The position numbers and the translations under genes were made by a program. The notes under the pieces were generated by a model that was not told where the DNA came from, made no database searches, and saw only the letters and a list, made by a program, of their open reading frames with translations. Below, piece after piece: positions 61,078-64,000 of a stretch of DNA of 64,000 nucleotides. Numbering within the stretch: position 1 is the stretch's first letter; the number at the start of each line of letters is the position of its first letter. The stretch is from Planctomycetota bacterium (lineage in GTDB: Bacteria; Planctomycetota; Planctomycetia; Planctomycetales; Planctomycetaceae), in assembly GCA_027618475.1 (NCBI GenBank), contig JAQCEJ010000005.1, positions 1 through 64,000 on the forward strand, read 5' to 3'.

Positions 61078-61199
61078 GGGTACCTCCGGTTGCTTGCAAC
61101 CGGAGCCGCACAGCGGCAAGAGGCAACTCAGTATCGGTCGAAGTAACGCCTCTTTTCGCTGCGCGACACCGGTTGCAAGCAACCGGTGCTACCCTGCTT
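61078..61199. repeat. Facing pair of REP palindromes upstream of the RAYT gene
   Basis: First unit GTACCTCCGGTTG-CTTG-CAACCGGAG with tail CCGCACAGCGGCAAGAGGCA (61078-61125); second unit in opposite orientation, GCCTCTTTTCGCTGCGCGAC then CACCGGTTGCAAGCAACCGG TG and CTACCCTGCT (61146-61199). The tails AAGAGGC and GCCTCTT point towards each other, giving a convergent pair typical of BIME-like structures. Confidence 0.8.
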
Positions 61200-61220
61200 T
61201 CGATGATAGTTATTGTTCTC

Positions 61221-64000
61221 TCACCCTCCCAACAAATACGCCAACAAATCCCGCAGCTCCCCAGGCGTCTTCACCACCCCCGCGGGCATCGGCGAAAGCT
61301 CTTGCGGCTTGCGGTCTTCGATCTCGCCGATGGTGAGCGTGACTCGCTTGGCTTCGGTTGTCAGCAGTTCCAGCTTTTCGTTTGTTTCGTTGATCACCAA
61401 CCCCGTCAGCACCTGGCCTTCGGTTGTTACGATCGTGGTCGCGCGGAAGACCGGGCTCACCTGACGGCTGGGGAGGAGGATCGACTCCACCAGATGCGGG
61501 ATGGTGAAACGTTTCGCGGCTTGCGCTAAGCTCGGGCCTCCTTGCACCTCAGCATCGGGTTTGATCGCGTGGCATTTCGCGCAGCCGATGCCGTCGGCGC
61601 TGAAGAGTTTTTCCCCTTTCGCGGCGTCTCCTTGTTTGGCTTCTTCGATCCAGTCGAGTTTCAAGAACGCCTCGGCGAGTTGGCCTTCGGGGGTGTTTGC
61701 CGCCGATTTCAATCGCTCGGCGAGCGTCTCGCCGTCGACGGGGTCGGGGAGCGAATACGGCACATCAGTGAGCGTGCGGTAGTGGGCGAAGAGAGCCGCT
61801 TCGCCGTCGCGATTGCGAACGCGGAAGAGCAAATCGTTGCTCCCCGGTTCGAGCGTGAGGTAGATGATGTCTTGCAACGGCAGCGCGGCGCGGGTGACGT
61901 CGTTCGTCCACGCCAACGCACCGTTGTGCCAGACCTGGATGCCGTCGTCCGACCCGACGAGCAGCATCACCTGCTGCCGTTTTGCACTTTCGAGCCGACA
62001 GAAAGCGTAGCACGACGAGTTCGCCCCGGCGGAGAATTCTTTCCCCAGATCGAACATTCTGGCCGTCTTCATTTTCTTCCACGCGACTTTGTTATCACCC
62101 ACTCGATAGGTTTTTGTCACGTCGAGCGCTTCGGTCTGCGGCGGGTGGATGGTGTCGAAGCCCGCATCGCCATCGGCAAACGGCCCGATGGCCCATAACT
62201 CATTCACGGCGACGAGCGGCGCGGCGTTCAGCCGGTTTTGTTCGATGTCCTTGCGGACGAGGGCGATCTTCGGTTCGGTGCGCGGGTCGTTGAGCAGGTA
62301 CAGAAAATGAGCCGCCTGCAAGCGGATCGCTTCGGAGTCGTCTTCCAGCCTTTCGGCGAGCAGTTGGAAGAGTTGTTCTTGCTCGTCGGTATGCGGGGCA
62401 GCGTTCCAATGCTCGGCAAGCGTGAAGACCCCCACGCGCCCGGTCTTCGGCAACTGCTCAACCCGATCGGCGAGCACGATTTTCAAAGTCTCCTCCGGAA
62501 CGCGCCATTCGGTGAGCGGCAGATGCTCGGGGATTTTCGCGTGCACCGGCGGCATCGTGAGGCGGAAGCCAACGGCGAGCGTGCCGAGCATGCGGTAGGC
62601 TTCGTTCTCAGCATTTTTGGAATCGGTGGATCTGCAGAGAGCGGAAAACAATTCGAGTTCTTCGCGTTCTGCTAGAATAATCGCCGTCGATTGACGGAGG
62701 TAAGCGTCGTCGTAATTGTTCGCAAAAAAATGTAACAGAGGTGAACAGCTTTGGTCATCGTCTGCAAAATACTGCAACACTGCTGCGTGTCGAACCTGCC
62801 GATCGTCGTGTTTCAAGAAAGCAGGCCACAAATTTAGTGTGAAACCCGTCGGAAAAAACTCTGTGAGCACTCTCAGTTGTTGCACGATAATTGATGCATC
62901 GGTTGAGAGTCGAGGCTGAGTGAGTCGCTCAATGATGCTAAAGTGTCGCCGACCGATTCTAATCTTTGGATCGACTTTATCGTCGTCGGTCGCTGCCGAG
63001 GCGATCCACATGAGATGCGGAAAGTCAACGGCATCCGATGGTGTCTCGCGAAATCGGCGAATCGCTTCGTCGGCGATTTGAGGACCACGCCGAATTAACT
63101 CCGTATGCGCCAATCGTCGTCTTGTCCACGATGTCGACTTCAGTTCGTCGAAGAGTTTCTCATCGGTTGCCGTCAGATGGTCATACGCCTCAAACGGTGC
63201 ATTCGCAGGGTCATCCTTCCGTGTGATCATCGCCAGATCGCTGCGATAAATCGGCGAGCCTTCGTTGTGGGCCATGTATGAGATTGTGGTGAAGATTCTA
63301 CCCCCTCTGCCGACGGTGACGCCGACGGGTCTTGCGAGGTTCTCGCCGTTGATCAGCGGGAATTCTTCGGTCACGAACGACGCCCCGCGCGGCTTCAGCG
63401 GGTAGAACGTCACCTGCCGCGTACACCAGCGGGCGACGAGCAGACTGTTGCGGTACTTCGCGGGAAGATAATCGTCGTCGTAGTACGATTGCCCGACGGG
63501 GACGGCTCGGCCCATCCCTTCGAACATCGTGTCGAGCATGTCCATGCGGTCGGGGGTTTTGCTGAGCATCCAGCCGCGCGGCCACGAGAAGTCGCTGTGA
63601 GGCGTGACGTAGTTGAGCCGGCCGGGAACGTATTCGCTGGGCATCCCTTCGTGATCGTTGTCGTTGGTGAAGAGGTTCCAATGGCGATCGAAGGCGAGGC
63701 CGCAACTGTTGCGGAGCCCTCGCGCGACGACCTGAAAATGCGAGCCGTCGGGTTTCAAACGAAAGACACCACCGACGCCGGTGTAGGGGACTTCGGTCCC
63801 TTCGGGGCGGGGGTAGAAGGTCCAATGCCCCCAATGGTCGGGGCGGTTGAAGTCGCCGTAGTACCAGAGCGGGTCGCCCATCGAGAGGTAGAGATCCCCC
63901 TCCGGTCCCCACGCGAGGCTGTGAAAGCACTGATGCACATGCCCCGCCGGCACACCCCACAACAATAATTTGGGTTTGAGGTTCTCGCGCTGCGTGACGC
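61221..64000 (-). CDS. PVC-type haem-binding protein, membrane-bound dehydrogenase family (5' part outside the window)
   Basis: C-terminal 926 residues or so of a large secreted protein; the frame is open to the right edge (VTQRENLKPKLLLWGVPAGH), so the start and signal lie beyond the window. The first part is a glucose/sorbosone-dehydrogenase-like propeller (GHVHQCFHSLAWGPEGDLYL, GGVFRLKPDGSHFQVVARGL, NDNDHEGMPSEYVPGRLNYV). HEAT-like helices follow (about 290-590), then a PA14/beta domain (about 600-770) and a cytochrome-c-type domain with CAKCH (about 815) and the family ending TIPHLVESILLPSRQVSPVF, TTEGQVLTGLVINE and TIGEIEDRKPQELSPMPAG. A planctomycete-Verrucomicrobia family, proposed to oxidise sugars with electron transfer to haem c; function unproven. 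Confidence 0.92.
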   Translation of the reverse strand, partial: VTQRENLKPKLLLWGVPAGHVHQCFHSLAWGPEGDLYLSMGDPLWYYGDFNRPDHWGHWTFYPRPEGTEVPYTGVGGVFRLKPDGSHFQVVARGLRNSCGLAFDRHWNLFTNDNDHEGMPSEYVPGRLNYVTPHSDFSWPRGWMLSKTPDRMDMLDTMFEGMGRAVPVGQSYYDDDYLPAKYRNSLLVARWCTRQVTFYPLKPRGASFVTEEFPLINGENLARPVGVTVGRGGRIFTTISYMAHNEGSPIYRSDLAMITRKDDPANAPFEAYDHLTATDEKLFDELKSTSWTRRRLAHTELIRRGPQIADEAIRRFRETPSDAVDFPHLMWIASAATDDDKVDPKIRIGRRHFSIIERLTQPRLSTDASIIVQQLRVLTEFFPTGFTLNLWPAFLKHDDRQVRHAAVLQYFADDDQSCSPLLHFFANNYDDAYLRQSTAIILAEREELELFSALCRSTDSKNAENEAYRMLGTLAVGFRLTMPPVHAKIPEHLPLTEWRVPEETLKIVLADRVEQLPKTGRVGVFTLAEHWNAAPHTDEQEQLFQLLAERLEDDSEAIRLQAAHFLYLLNDPRTEPKIALVRKDIEQNRLNAAPLVAVNELWAIGPFADGDAGFDTIHPPQTEALDVTKTYRVGDNKVAWKKMKTARMFDLGKEFSAGANSSCYAFCRLESAKRQQVMLLVGSDDGIQVWHNGALAWTNDVTRAALPLQDIIYLTLEPGSNDLLFRVRNRDGEAALFAHYRTLTDVPYSLPDPVDGETLAERLKSAANTPEGQLAEAFLKLDWIEEAKQGDAAKGEKLFSADGIGCAKCHAIKPDAEVQGGPSLAQAAKRFTIPHLVESILLPSRQVSPVFRATTIVTTEGQVLTGLVINETNEKLELLTTEAKRVTLTIGEIEDRKPQELSPMPAGVVKTPGELRDLLAYLLGG

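Overview
The window is a 64 kb piece of a bacterial chromosome that is almost certainly from the phylum Planctomycetota. This rests on gene content: a DUF1549/DUF1553 protein with an N-terminal CxxCH motif next to a Tat-exported DUF1501 protein, a second (broken) DUF1501 gene, a PVC-type haem-binding protein, a Cys-type sulfatase, zinc-ribbon membrane proteins, a TatC with a very large periplasmic loop, and secreted propeller and TIM-barrel-like proteins of unknown role. I see no rRNA, tRNA, CRISPR array or prophage.

Layout. 0.4-6.8 kb: orphan histidine kinase, then the DUF1549/DUF1553 and DUF1501 pair with a GxxExxY gene wedged between them. 6.8-12.5 kb (minus): methyltransferase, ModC/ModB-like ABC transporter without a binding protein, TatC, zinc-ribbon membrane protein. 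13-20.2 kb (plus): a tripartite efflux operon (outer-membrane factor, EF-hand-bearing adaptor, MacB-like ATPase and permease) interrupted by a decayed four-helix-bundle gene. 20.4-28 kb: thioredoxin-NHL protein, His-rich lipoprotein, giant TPR protein, MotA/TolQ/ExbB protein. 28-33.3 kb (minus): sulfatase, family 3 glycosidase and TIM-barrel-like enzyme, which look like a polysaccharide-degrading group. 34.2-35 kb (minus): a SigZ-like ECF sigma factor preceded by an overlapping, previously uncalled 49-residue cysteine-rich peptide. 35.2-44.2 kb: FG-GAP propeller, DUF1501 pseudogene, RNase HII-like protein, Ycf48-type giant, 2-hydroxyacid dehydrogenase. 44.4-49.3 kb (plus): pyrophosphatase, hemerythrin-like protein, a DnaA-like paralogue, aldo/keto reductase, YbaK-like deacylase, DUF420 protein. 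49.4-57 kb: zinc-ribbon protein, a sigma-70 factor carrying extra HTH domains, SerA, and a frameshifted membrane gene. 57-64 kb: secreted protein, a toxin-antitoxin locus with a truncated toxin, a RAYT-type transposase among its probable REP palindromes, and the C-terminal part of a PVC haem protein that runs off the end.

Two themes stand out. First, the cysteine-rich micropeptide translationally coupled to a SigZ-like sigma factor is the best candidate for an undescribed system (metal or metalloid sensing or buffering is my inference). Second, many short gene gaps are filled with small repeats made of reiterated words. Two of those gaps, both inside what should be uninterrupted operons, also hold a GxxExxY gene and a four-helix-bundle relic, which suggests a small mobile or domesticated element that prefers intergenic seams. 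Several genes are visibly damaged (DUF1501 nonsense codon, a C-run frameshift, truncated VapC, four-helix relic).
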